From Alphaproteobacteria bacterium HGW-Alphaproteobacteria-7 (GTDB lineage: Bacteria; Pseudomonadota; Alphaproteobacteria; Sphingomonadales; Sphingomonadaceae), in assembly GCA_002842735.1 (NCBI GenBank), contig PHEB01000013.1, positions 38,573 to 102,572 on the forward strand: a stretch of 64,000 nt of DNA. Direction: 5' to 3'. The notes under the pieces are model-generated. The model was given only the letters and a program-made list of their open reading frames with translations. It made no database searches and was not told the origin of the DNA. A program made the position numbers and the translations under genes. Shown piece after piece: positions 8,348-16,921 of the stretch (positions are counted from its first letter, which is position 1; every line of letters starts with the position of its first letter).

Positions 8348-9508
8348 TCAGGCAAGCGCGCGCGCATAGACCGCATATTCGCGGTTGATCTTGCTCTGGA
8401 TCGTATCGGCGATGGCGATCATTCCCTGATTGTCGTCAAGGATCCAGCCGATCTCGCCGCGGGTCGATTGAAACGTGGTGTTTGCCTCAGCGCGGATCGC
8501 CTCGATCATCATGAAGGCAAGCTGGCTGGCAAGGCGGCTGTTGTGCAGTTCCTTGAGCACGCCCATCAACGGCACCCGCATACCCGCGCCCTTGGGGTGC
8601 CTCAGCCAGCGCAGCAGATGGATCCAGCCAAACGGGAACAGCTTCCCGCCGATTTTCGTCAGCGCATCATTCACATCGGGGAAGGTCAGCATGAACGCCA
8701 CCGGGCGGCCATCAAGTTCGGCGATCATGTTCAGTTCTTCGTGGATGATCGGGCGTAGCTTTTTACCGGCATAGGCGACTTCTGCCGGGGTGAAGGGGAC
8801 AAACCCCCAATTGTGCGACCACGCATCATTGAGGATCATCAGCACGGTGGCGACTTCCTCGTCCCAGCGGCTTTTGTCGACCCGGCGGACATTGATGCGC
8901 GCGTTCTTGTGCCCCGATTGCACAATCCGCCGGATCAAGGGGGGGGAATCGCGGGTGATATCGAGATCATAGGTATAAAGCGTCTTCTCGCGGGCATAAC
9001 CCGCCGCCTCGATCCAGCCTGCGTAATGCGCCGGGTGGTGCCCCATCATGATCATCGGCGGGTGATCCTGACCACTGATCAACAGGCCCGGTTCTTCCCA
9101 GACCGACAGCGAGATCGGGCCGAGCACGCGGCGCATCCCTTCACCCACCAGCCATGCCTCTGCCGCGGCCAGCAGCGCGCGCGCCGTATCTTCGTCCTCC
9201 GCATCGAAATAGCCGAAAAACCCGGTGCCAGGGCCAAACCCCTGTTCGGCAGGCATGGCGAGCGCGAGTTCATCAATATGTGCCGAAATCCGCCCGACCG
9301 GCTGGCCGCCGCGCCGCGCGATGAACAATTGCACGCGCGCATGGCCGAAAAACGGGTTCTTGTCAGGATCGATCAGTTCAAGCTGTTCAGAACGGATTTG
9401 CGGCACGAAATGTTCCAGCCGCGCGGAAAAGGCCCGGCCCAGATCGACAAAATCGGCGCGCCCGCGCTTGCCGGATACCGGCTCGATGCTTATTTCTTCC
9501 CTGCGCAT
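8348..9508 (-). CDS. GNAT-like acyltransferase-fold protein, conserved hypothetical
   Basis: The 386-residue product belongs to a conserved proteobacterial group often labelled N-acetyltransferase. The N-terminal half has alternating strands and the FFARRGGQPVGRI-type GNAT strand; a second GNAT-like half contains NMIAELDGRPVAFML. Tryptophan-rich segments such as LNDAWSHNWGFVPFT are typical of this group, which resembles tandem-GNAT enzymes that aminoacylate or acylate lipids or peptides. No enzymatic role is proven. The ATG at 9508 (MRREE) is preferred over the upstream TTG of the track. It is convergent with sodB and divergent from the desaturase. Confidence 0.75.
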   Translation of the reverse strand: MRREEISIEPVSGKRGRADFVDLGRAFSARLEHFVPQIRSEQLELIDPDKNPFFGHARVQLFIARRGGQPVGRISAHIDELALAMPAEQGFGPGTGFFGYFDAEDEDTARALLAAAEAWLVGEGMRRVLGPISLSVWEEPGLLISGQDHPPMIMMGHHPAHYAGWIEAAGYAREKTLYTYDLDITRDSPPLIRRIVQSGHKNARINVRRVDKSRWDEEVATVLMILNDAWSHNWGFVPFTPAEVAYAGKKLRPIIHEELNMIAELDGRPVAFMLTFPDVNDALTKIGGKLFPFGWIHLLRWLRHPKGAGMRVPLMGVLKELHNSRLASQLAFMMIEAIRAEANTTFQSTRGEIGWILDDNQGMIAIADTIQSKINREYAVYARALA

Positions 9509-9680
9509 TGCTGCATCCGTCACACCGCAGTTCCCATGGTTGTTTTTGATCAATGCGTCTGTGTCGCGCCTGCGTGATTGACGCAAGCCTATCGATCACT
9601 CTTACCGATAACCCTCGTTTGGCTTACCCCCGGAATTGGAGTAGGACGAACGTTAGATTTTTGCAGAAAATGGCCCGTAA

Positions 9681-10778
9681 ATGACTGTGCACCAGACGAT
9701 TGATCCTACCCGCCCCGATGCGCTTTCGCACCCGCGTGCGACCCGCAGCCAATTCATGGCTGAGGATGACAAGGCGATGCTGCGCGCCGCGCGCGACCTG
9801 ACCAAGGGGTTGGGGGAGGCAAAACCGGCGATTTATTGGAGCGATATGCTGTTTTTTGCAGGCATTGGTTATGCCGCGGTTGCGGCGGCGATCATCAGTT
9901 CCAGCCTTGGCGTCAAAATTGCGTTGGGGCTGGTGGCGGCGTTGGCGCTCTACCGCGCGCTGCTGTTCATTCACGAACTCACCCATATCCACCGCGATGC
10001 ACTGCCGGGCTTCCGCCTTACGTGGAACCTGCTGGTCGGCATCCCGCTGCTGACGCCAAGCTTCATGTATGAAGGCGTGCACACCATCCACCACAAACGC
10101 ACGCAATATGGCACCATCGAAGACCCCGAATATCTGCCGCTGGCGTTGATGAAACCGTGGAGCCTGCCACTATTTGTGCTGGTGGCGCTGCTTGCGCCGG
10201 TTGCGCTGCTGGTGCGGTTTGCAGTGCTGGTGCCGCTGGGCGCGGTGATCCCGGCAGTGCGGCGCTTTACCTGGCAGCGCTTTTCCTCGCTGTCGATCAA
10301 CCCCGATTTCCGCCGCAGGCCGCCCGAAGGCGATTTTGCCCGGCTTGTGCGCTGGCAGGAATTCGGCGCATTTATCTGGGCCTATGCGCTGATCGCCAGC
10401 GTCTTCGTGGTCGGCTGGCAGCCGCTTGCCATCGCGTTTGCGGTGCTATCGCTGACCGCAGTGCTCAACCAGTTGCGCACGCTGGTCGCGCATCTGTGGG
10501 AGAACGAGGGTGAACCGATGACAGTGACCGCGCAGTTCCTCGATTCGGTCAATGTGCCGCCGCCGGGGATCGCGGCTGAGCTGTGGGCGCCGGTGGGCCT
10601 GCGCTATCACGCGCTGCATCACCTGATGCCGTCGATGCCCTATCATGACCTGCCCGAAGCGCATCGGCGGCTCGCGCGTGAATTGGGCACCGGATCGACT
10701 TATGAAGGCGCAAACCATCCGGGGATGCTGGTGCTGGTGGCGCGGATTGCGCGCAGCACGATGGGGCGGCGGGGCTGA
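9681..10778 (+). CDS. Membrane fatty acid desaturase
   Basis: The 365-residue integral membrane protein carries three histidine clusters of the non-haem di-iron desaturase/hydroxylase superfamily: HELTHIHRD near 100, HTIHHKR near 135, and HALHH near 315. Hydrophobic segments lie between residues 56-95 and 155-195 and around 245-265. These enzymes use O2 and an electron donor to introduce a double bond or hydroxyl into acyl chains or carotenoids. The substrate is not determined by sequence. No redox partner gene is adjacent. Confidence 0.87.
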   Translation: MTVHQTIDPTRPDALSHPRATRSQFMAEDDKAMLRAARDLTKGLGEAKPAIYWSDMLFFAGIGYAAVAAAIISSSLGVKIALGLVAALALYRALLFIHELTHIHRDALPGFRLTWNLLVGIPLLTPSFMYEGVHTIHHKRTQYGTIEDPEYLPLALMKPWSLPLFVLVALLAPVALLVRFAVLVPLGAVIPAVRRFTWQRFSSLSINPDFRRRPPEGDFARLVRWQEFGAFIWAYALIASVFVVGWQPLAIAFAVLSLTAVLNQLRTLVAHLWENEGEPMTVTAQFLDSVNVPPPGIAAELWAPVGLRYHALHHLMPSMPYHDLPEAHRRLARELGTGSTYEGANHPGMLVLVARIARSTMGRRG

Positions 10779-10801
10779 GATCGGCTGCGGCTCGCCTGAG
10801 C

Positions 10802-11911
10802 CTATTCCTCAGTCCGGATCAGCACCGTTTCACCCAGCAGCAGGAACAGGAAGAACGGCGCCCATGCGGCCAGCAGCGGCGGATAACCGCCAAAGCTGCC
10901 CATCGCCAGCGCCGCATTATCGACCACGAAATAGGCAAACCCCAAAGCCATCCCGATGATCGCGCGCACGAACAGCTGGCCTGATCGCGCCAGCCCGAAC
11001 GCCGCAATCGAGCCGAGCAGCGGCATCAACAGCGCCGATAGCGGCCCCGACAGGCGGTGCCACCATTTGGCCCGCATTTCATCGGTATTGCGCCCGGCGG
11101 CATCGAACGCATCAATAGTGGCGCCGAGTTCCCAGAAGCTTTGCGCATCGGGATCGACCGATTGCAGCATGATCCGGTCTGGGGTGAGGCCTTCGCCCAC
11201 CACCAGTGGCGGCAGTGTTTCGCTGATCGCGCCGGCGACATCGAACCGTTGGGGCTGTTCCAGCCGCCAGCCGGGCGCGGCATAGGTTGCGCGGGCGCTG
11301 CGCACCTGCTGCCGGATGATCCCGCTCGGTGTGCGTTCGTACCAGGTAACGTTCGACAGCACGATATCATCGCCTGTCCCCATCAGCGTGGCGGCAGACA
11401 GGATGTTGGGGCCATCGGTGAGGTAGACGTTCGATCGCACACTTGTGCCCCCCGCCTCGGTGGCCGGGATCGGGCCATATTGCACCGACTCCCACGCCTT
11501 GAGGCTGGCATTGGCGCGGGTGACGACGCGTTCGTTAAAGGCGAAGCTGAGCAGCGATACCACCGCCGCCGTCAACAGCAGCGGGAACAATACCTGATGC
11601 GCGGAAAGCCCCGCCGCCTTCATCGCCACCACTTCGCTGTTCTGGTTGAGGGTGACAAGCGTGATCAGCGTCGCCAGCAGCACCGAATAGGGCAAAAACC
11701 GCGAAACGAGCTGCGGCAGGCGCAATCCGGCATAGCGCATGATTTCGGCCTGCCCATTGCCCGCAGCTTCAAGGATCTTGCCGGTCGCCGACAGCAGATC
11801 AAGCGCCAGCAGCACCAGCACCAGCATGACCAGCACCGCGACAATGCGCACCACGAACATTTTCGCAAGATACAGCGTCAGCGTGCGCGAAGGGAAGAAA
11901 TCGAGCTGCAT
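10802..11911 (-). CDS. lptG: LPS export ABC transporter permease LptG
   Basis: LptG is one of two permease subunits of the LptB2FGC complex that extracts LPS from the inner membrane and drives it along the Lpt bridge. The 369-residue protein belongs to the YjgP/YjgQ family with an N-terminal membrane block (three segments in residues 15-120), a periplasmic beta-jellyroll (about 130-265) and a C-terminal membrane block. It lies 6 bp downstream of lptF on the same strand, the normal order. The motif RFLPYSVLLATLITL is typical of the coupling-helix region. Confidence 0.94.
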   Translation of the reverse strand: MQLDFFPSRTLTLYLAKMFVVRIVAVLVMLVLVLLALDLLSATGKILEAAGNGQAEIMRYAGLRLPQLVSRFLPYSVLLATLITLVTLNQNSEVVAMKAAGLSAHQVLFPLLLTAAVVSLLSFAFNERVVTRANASLKAWESVQYGPIPATEAGGTSVRSNVYLTDGPNILSAATLMGTGDDIVLSNVTWYERTPSGIIRQQVRSARATYAAPGWRLEQPQRFDVAGAISETLPPLVVGEGLTPDRIMLQSVDPDAQSFWELGATIDAFDAAGRNTDEMRAKWWHRLSGPLSALLMPLLGSIAAFGLARSGQLFVRAIIGMALGFAYFVVDNAALAMGSFGGYPPLLAAWAPFFLFLLLGETVLIRTEE

Positions 11912-11917
11912 ATGTCC

Positions 11918-13204
11918 CTATTCTGCCGGGGCCGCTGCCGTTCCGGGCACGGGACGATAGGCGCGCTGGGTGCGGCGCCCGAACAGCTTGCCCACCCGCT
12001 TCGACAATTTGGCGAAGACCGTTTCCAGCGCGCCAATCGCCTGACCGCCCGGCACATAGGCAACACGGTAATACATCCAGATGATCAGCGCGGCGAACAG
12101 CGCGAACGGCACCCACAGCGCCAGCACCGGATCCAGCCGGCCCAGCGCGGCGACATCTTCGCCGTATTGATTGATCTTGTGATAGGCGACCACCATCACG
12201 ATCGACACAAACACGCCGAGCGCGCTGGTCGATCGTTTGGGCGGGATCGCCAGCGCCACCGCAAGCAGCGGCATCAGGAACATCATCACGATTTCGACCA
12301 GCCGGAAATTAAAGCTGGCAAGGCTGGCAGCGCGTTCCTGCGTGGGGCTTTTGTCGCTCCAGCCGATGCTCAGCAGTTCGGGCAGGATATATTCGCGGGT
12401 CGCATCGCCGCGATCACGAAATTGCTCGATCGCGGGCAGATCGATCGGCAGATCGTGACGGCTGAACGACAGCACGCGCGGCGTGTTGCCGCCGCCTTTC
12501 TGCATGGTGGTGTCCTGGATGATCGTGCCTTCGCTCAGCCGCAGGATGATCGTATCGGGATTGTCACGCGTGGCAAGGAACGCCCCTTCGCGCGCGCTGA
12601 TCGACAGCACCTGACCTTTGTTGTTGGCGACCCGCGCGAAAATGCCGATCAGCCGCCGCCCATCGTCCTCGCTCGCTTCGATCCGCAAGGCCATACGGTC
12701 AGCAAGGGTGGTGAACTCCCCGACCTTGATCGAGGCACCCAGCGCGCCTGATCGCAGTTCGTAATCCATCTGTTCGTAATAATAGCGGCTGATCGGCTGG
12801 ATGTAGAACACCAGCGCCACATTGATCGCAACCAGCACCAGCGTGATCGCATAGGGCATCCTGAGCAGGCGGTTATACGACAGCCCGACCGCGCGCATCG
12901 TGTCCAGTTCGGATGAGGTGGCGAGTTTGCGGAAGGCAAGCAACACGCCCAGCAGCAGGCCCAGCGGGATGGCGAGGCTGGCATATTCGGGGATCAGCGC
13001 CCCCAGCATCTTGAACACCACCGCCACCGGCCCGCCTTCAACCGCGACGAAATCGAACAGGCTAAGCATTTTGTCGAGCAGCAACAACGAGGCGGCCAGC
13101 GCGAACACGCCCAGCATCGGCATGATGGTAAGCCGCAGGATATACCGGTCAACGCTGGGGATCAGATTGTGCAAGTGCGGTTCCGTCGATTGCGCGAAGG
13201 CCAT
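11918..13204 (-). CDS. lptF: LPS export ABC transporter permease LptF
   Basis: LptF is the partner permease of LptG. The 428-residue protein shows the same architecture: transmembrane helices at about 25-125, a periplasmic domain with LADRMALRIE and the LRLSEGTIIQ strand pattern, and a C-terminal helical block (about 290-380). A basic C-terminal tail of about 50 residues is longer than in E. coli. It is first in a two-gene operon with lptG, 6 bp apart. Confidence 0.94.
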   Translation of the reverse strand: MAFAQSTEPHLHNLIPSVDRYILRLTIMPMLGVFALAASLLLLDKMLSLFDFVAVEGGPVAVVFKMLGALIPEYASLAIPLGLLLGVLLAFRKLATSSELDTMRAVGLSYNRLLRMPYAITLVLVAINVALVFYIQPISRYYYEQMDYELRSGALGASIKVGEFTTLADRMALRIEASEDDGRRLIGIFARVANNKGQVLSISAREGAFLATRDNPDTIILRLSEGTIIQDTTMQKGGGNTPRVLSFSRHDLPIDLPAIEQFRDRGDATREYILPELLSIGWSDKSPTQERAASLASFNFRLVEIVMMFLMPLLAVALAIPPKRSTSALGVFVSIVMVVAYHKINQYGEDVAALGRLDPVLALWVPFALFAALIIWMYYRVAYVPGGQAIGALETVFAKLSKRVGKLFGRRTQRAYRPVPGTAAAPAE

Positions 13205-13327
13205 AACGCCCTAGCGCCTTCGGGCTCGCGCGTCATGCCCCCAATTCCGGTTGCCGTAAAAGCCGCCGAACGGCCCGCAATTGAACAAGATGACCCGGCC
13301 ACCGCAAACCCCGCCCGACCGGCCGCC

Positions 13328-13738
13328 TCACGCTTTCTCAAGCGTGCATTGCAGCGGGTGCTGGTTCTGCTTGGCGAAATCCATCACCTGATTGACCTTG
13401 GTTTCGGCGATTTCATAAGGGAAAATCCCGCACACGCCGACCCCGCGCTGGTGCACGTGGAGCATCACGCGGGTGGCCTGTTCCAGATCCATGCTGAAAA
13501 AGCGTTTGAGCACCAGCACCACGAACTCCATCGGGGTGTAGTCATCATTCAGCATCAGCACTTTGTACTGGTTCGGCTTTTTGGGCTTGGCGCGGGTCTT
13601 GGTGGCGACGCCGATCTGGCTGTCGCCGCTGCCGTCATCATCCTTGCCGCCGTCTTCATCGCCCGCGCACACGCGATCCACGCGCCGCAGGGGCAGCGCG
13701 GCAAGAGCGGGCAGGGCAGGCGGTCGCTGGATCGGCAT
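13328..13738 (-). CDS. clpS: ATP-dependent Clp protease adaptor ClpS
   Basis: ClpS binds N-degron substrates and delivers them to ClpA(P). The core is clear: [17 protein letters not shown] with the NDD(D/Y)TPM N-degron pocket, the [20 protein letters not shown] helix segment, and the C-terminal Asn/Gln-rich strand. At 136 residues the N-terminus is about 40 longer than E. coli ClpS and rich in acid and Gly; no in-frame ATG lies closer to the core, but a GTG near residue 23 is possible. It lies upstream of lptF on the same strand, 123 bp away. Confidence 0.94.
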   Translation of the reverse strand: MPIQRPPALPALAALPLRRVDRVCAGDEDGGKDDDGSGDSQIGVATKTRAKPKKPNQYKVLMLNDDYTPMEFVVLVLKRFFSMDLEQATRVMLHVHQRGVGVCGIFPYEIAETKVNQVMDFAKQNQHPLQCTLEKA

Positions 13739-13812
13739 GAGCCCCCATTATGGGATATGCGGCCCCATTCGCAAGCGCTTGCTGCGCGTGTGTAGGCCAG
13801 AGACAAAGAAAA

Positions 13813-13842
13813 GGCCGGACAAACCCGCAGGTCTGTCCGGCC
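13813..13842 (-). terminator. Rho-independent terminator of the phasin gene
   Basis: GGCCGGACA and TGTCCGGCC form a perfect 9-bp stem; read on the minus strand it is followed by TTTTCTTTGT. It lies about 75 bp downstream of the phasin stop. Confidence 0.85.
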
Positions 13843-13916
13843 CGGCGCTTTTCAGCGCGCTTTCGTAAACCGGGATTGGGAGAGAGGAGAGAGGCCCGGT
13901 TCAGAAACTTGTGTGC

Positions 13917-14726
13917 TTATGCAGCCTTCGAGATCTTCTCGGCGGCGACGCTGGCGCGGTTCGAAATCGGAGCGAAAGCATCGTTATAGAGCTTCACCCA
14001 GGCTTCGGTGCGCTTCGAGCCGAACGAGACCAAGGCATCGAAGTTGCGACGGGCGATTTCGCCCTGCAGCTGCATCAGTTCGGTCGGCGACTTGACGGCC
14101 GCAACCTTCTTGACGTCTTCGGTGACTGTTTCGATCACGGTCTTGCCGGTTTCGATGTCGCTGCGGACAATGTCCTGTGCGCCAGCGAAGAAGATCTTGC
14201 CGCTTTCGACGACGGCATCGACGTTCGCCTTGCTGAATTCGCCAGCTTCGGCAGCCAGAACGGTGGTCTTGGCATAGGCAGTCTTTGCACGGGTCTGGAC
14301 GTCAGCGATGACTTCCTTGGCGGTGGCGGCGATGTCGGTGTTCTTGGCAGTGGCCATGATGGTATCCTTTAATTTGATGACAGGGTTGGTCTTGGGCGCG
14401 GCGGCAGGCTTGCCGGCATTGCGGACAGCCTTCTTGGCCAGCACGGGCTTCTTGACCGTGGGCTTGGCAGTTGCCGTCTTCTTGACGGTCTTGGCAGCGG
14501 GTGTCTTGGCCACGGCTGCCTTTTTGGCGAGCGGGGCTTTCTTCTTCGGCGCTGCGGTTTTGGTTGCGGCCGGGGCAGCCTTCGCCACCTTGGCGGCGGG
14601 CGCTGCTACAGCCTTCGGTGCGGCTACAACCTTGGCCGATGCTTCGGCATAGGCTTTTTGCGCGGCGGCATCGATCTTGGCGATCGGGGCGGTGGCTTCA
14701 GCGGCAGTGTTTTTAACTTCGGACAT
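13917..14726 (-). CDS. Phasin with histone H1-like Ala/Lys/Pro-rich N-terminal region
   Basis: Phasins coat polyhydroxyalkanoate granules. The C-terminal 145 residues match the phasin_2 pattern (NTDIAATAKEVI, then SGKIFFAGAQDIV, SPTELMQLQGEIARRNFDALV). Residues 25-115 are a low-complexity stretch of Ala, Lys, Pro and Thr, similar to the histone-like part of PhaF proteins that also bind DNA, though there it is C-terminal. A striking internal ATG at 14357 is preceded by AAAGGA seven bases away and would give a stand-alone 146-residue phasin, so two isoforms may be made. It lies just downstream of phaC on the same strand and has its own promoter region and terminator. Confidence 0.85.
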   Translation of the reverse strand: MSEVKNTAAEATAPIAKIDAAAQKAYAEASAKVVAAPKAVAAPAAKVAKAAPAATKTAAPKKKAPLAKKAAVAKTPAAKTVKKTATAKPTVKKPVLAKKAVRNAGKPAAAPKTNPVIKLKDTIMATAKNTDIAATAKEVIADVQTRAKTAYAKTTVLAAEAGEFSKANVDAVVESGKIFFAGAQDIVRSDIETGKTVIETVTEDVKKVAAVKSPTELMQLQGEIARRNFDALVSFGSKRTEAWVKLYNDAFAPISNRASVAAEKISKAA

Positions 14727-14743
14727 GATGACCTCGCTTCATG

Positions 14744-14803
14744 TTGCACTGCACAAAATAGTGATTGCAACTGCGAAGTCAAGCATTTTTGTGCAGTGCA
14801 CAA
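14744..14803 (-). promoter_or_regulatory. Putative phasin promoter flanked by two TGC-rich operator arms
   Basis: A 14-bp element TGCACTGCACAAAA occurs in opposite orientation at 14745-14758 and 14787-14800. Between them, on the minus strand, lie TTGACT (14777-14782) and TATTTT (14755-14760) 16 bp apart, a plausible sigma-70 promoter whose -10 overlaps one arm. TGC-rich sites ahead of phaP are the known targets of the PHA-responsive repressor PhaR in Paracoccus and Rhodobacter; applying that here is inference. Confidence 0.6.
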
Positions 14804-14851
14804 TTTTGCTTTATATTATTGAAGTTATGCGATAATTCGAAAATCATCCGC

Positions 14852-16762
14852 TCAACGCGTCTTGACGTAACGTCCCGGCGCATCCTCGATTCCCGCATCG
14901 CCCTTGCCGCCGGGTGCGCGTTTGCCCTTGGCCGGGACGCGCGTGTCGGATTGGCGGTGCAGCCATTCGAGCCAATGCGGCCACCAGCTGCCAGGGTGTT
15001 CGGTGGCGCTTTCGACAAAGGCTTTGAGCGATGGCGCCGCGCTGTCTCCCACCCAATATTGATACTTGCCCGCAGCCGGAGGATTGACCACGCCTGCAAT
15101 GTGGCCTGATCCGGCCAGCAGAAATTCCAGCGGCCCGGTAAAGTGCTGCGTGATCCGCCACACGCTTTCCGCCGGCGCAATGTGATCTTCGCGCCCGGCC
15201 TGCACAAAACTGGGCGTTGCCACCTGTGTCAGATCAATCGGTGTGCCGTCGGCTTGCAACGCATCGGGCACCACCAGCTTGTTGTCGCGGTAGAGGTCTC
15301 GCAGGTAATCATTGTGCCACTTGGCGGGCAGGTTGGTGACGTCGCCGTTCCAGTGCAGCAGGTCGAACGCCGGGTAATCTTCGCCGAGCAGGTAATTGTT
15401 GACCACATAATTCCAGATCAGATCGCGTCCACGCAGCGCGTTGAACGCGGCGGCCAGATAGCGCCCATCGAGATAGCCTTGTTGTGACGACAACTGCCCG
15501 ATCATCTCCAACTGGCCATCATCGATGAAATTTTTCAGGTCGCCGCTCTTTTCGAAATCGACCTGCGCGGTGAAGAAGGTCGCGCTCTTGACCTTATCGG
15601 ACTCACCCCGGCGGGACAGGATCGCCAGCGTCGCCGCCAGCGTGGTGCCCGCGACACAGTAACCGATGGTGTGGACGTGGGGCACGCCCAGCCGCGCGCG
15701 AACATGGTCGATCGCGTCGATCTGGGCGCGGATGTAATCATCCCACACCACATCGGCCATGCTTTCGTCGGCCGATTTCCAGCTGACCACGAACACGCTG
15801 AGCCCCTGATCCACCGCCCATTTGATGAAGCTTTTCTTCGGCGTCAGATCGAGGATATAGAACCGGTTGATCCACGGCGGGAAGATGATCAGCGGCACTT
15901 CGAGCACGGTTTCGGTGGCCGGACTATACTGGATCAGCTGATACAGCGGGGTTTCATGCACCACCTTGCCCGGCGTCGCGGCGAGGTTTTCGCCCAACCG
16001 GAACGCGTCGGGATCAGTGTGAGTCAACTGCCCGCGCTTCATGTCGTTGATCAGGTGCTGCATCCCGCGCACCAGATTTTGCCCGCGGGTTTCGACGGTG
16101 CGCTTCATCACCACCGGGTTCAGCGCCACGAAATTGTCCGGGCTCATCGCTTCGGTCAGCGCGCTGACCGCGAATTCGAGCTGCTGGCGCTTGGCGCGAT
16201 CAAGCCCGTCCATGCCCTTGACCGATTGGCGGAAGTAATCGGCCAGCAGCAGATAGGTCTGGTGCAGCAGCAGGAAGGCCGGGTGTTCGCGCCATGCGGG
16301 ATCGGAAAAGCGCCGGTCGCTTTTGGGCAGCGCGGCAGGATCGGGCGCTTCGGGTGCCGCGCCGCCCCCGGTCACGCCTGCGACAAACCGTTCCATCACG
16401 CCTGACCATAATTTCAGCGAATCCTGCGCCAGCCGGGCCTGGGCATCAAACAGCCCCTTGGGCAGTTGGCCCAGCATGCTTTGCGAAAGCACCAGCCATT
16501 GCGCCGGATCAAGCGTGTTCGCGCCCTTGGCCGCTTTGGTGGCTGCCGCCTGCGCCTGATGCGTCGCGAAATCGAGCCATAGTTGCTGCAATTGCGCGCT
16601 GGCGCTGGCCCATTCGCCCAACTCCCCCGCATCGATCCCCTGCGGCAACAGCGATTCGATCCCCTTGCCCGACATCATTTCACGCATGGCGTTGCCTTGC
16701 ATGTCGAAGAACCCCTTGAGGCTTTCGCCTGCACCAGCCATCGGGTTGTTATCGTCTGCCAT
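14852..16762 (-). CDS. phaC: Class I poly(R)-hydroxyalkanoic acid synthase PhaC
   Basis: PhaC polymerises (R)-3-hydroxyacyl-CoA into storage polyester at the granule surface. The 636-residue protein has the class I N-terminal domain, the conserved FPPWINRFYILDL segment, the lipase-like box GYCVAG with nucleophile Cys near residue 369, the catalytic Asp in REDHIAP and the His in GSGHIAG. The C-terminus carries a Gly/Lys-rich tail of about 30 residues. It lies directly upstream of the phasin gene, the usual pairing. Length and single-gene organisation (no PhaE or PhaR subunit) support class I. Confidence 0.96.
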   Translation of the reverse strand: MADDNNPMAGAGESLKGFFDMQGNAMREMMSGKGIESLLPQGIDAGELGEWASASAQLQQLWLDFATHQAQAAATKAAKGANTLDPAQWLVLSQSMLGQLPKGLFDAQARLAQDSLKLWSGVMERFVAGVTGGGAAPEAPDPAALPKSDRRFSDPAWREHPAFLLLHQTYLLLADYFRQSVKGMDGLDRAKRQQLEFAVSALTEAMSPDNFVALNPVVMKRTVETRGQNLVRGMQHLINDMKRGQLTHTDPDAFRLGENLAATPGKVVHETPLYQLIQYSPATETVLEVPLIIFPPWINRFYILDLTPKKSFIKWAVDQGLSVFVVSWKSADESMADVVWDDYIRAQIDAIDHVRARLGVPHVHTIGYCVAGTTLAATLAILSRRGESDKVKSATFFTAQVDFEKSGDLKNFIDDGQLEMIGQLSSQQGYLDGRYLAAAFNALRGRDLIWNYVVNNYLLGEDYPAFDLLHWNGDVTNLPAKWHNDYLRDLYRDNKLVVPDALQADGTPIDLTQVATPSFVQAGREDHIAPAESVWRITQHFTGPLEFLLAGSGHIAGVVNPPAAGKYQYWVGDSAAPSLKAFVESATEHPGSWWPHWLEWLHRQSDTRVPAKGKRAPGGKGDAGIEDAPGRYVKTR

Positions 16763-16921
16763 AGCCTGAACTGTCCCTTGTCCGACGCGCGTTATATAGT
16801 GCCGCCAATCCGGGCGCGCGGCAATTGCCGAAAACGCCTTCCCACTGGCCGAGATATTAGCCTAGGAGGAAATCGGCGTGTTGCCCACTCAATCCCGCCC
16901 GAGACAAGGTGATGACAGGCG

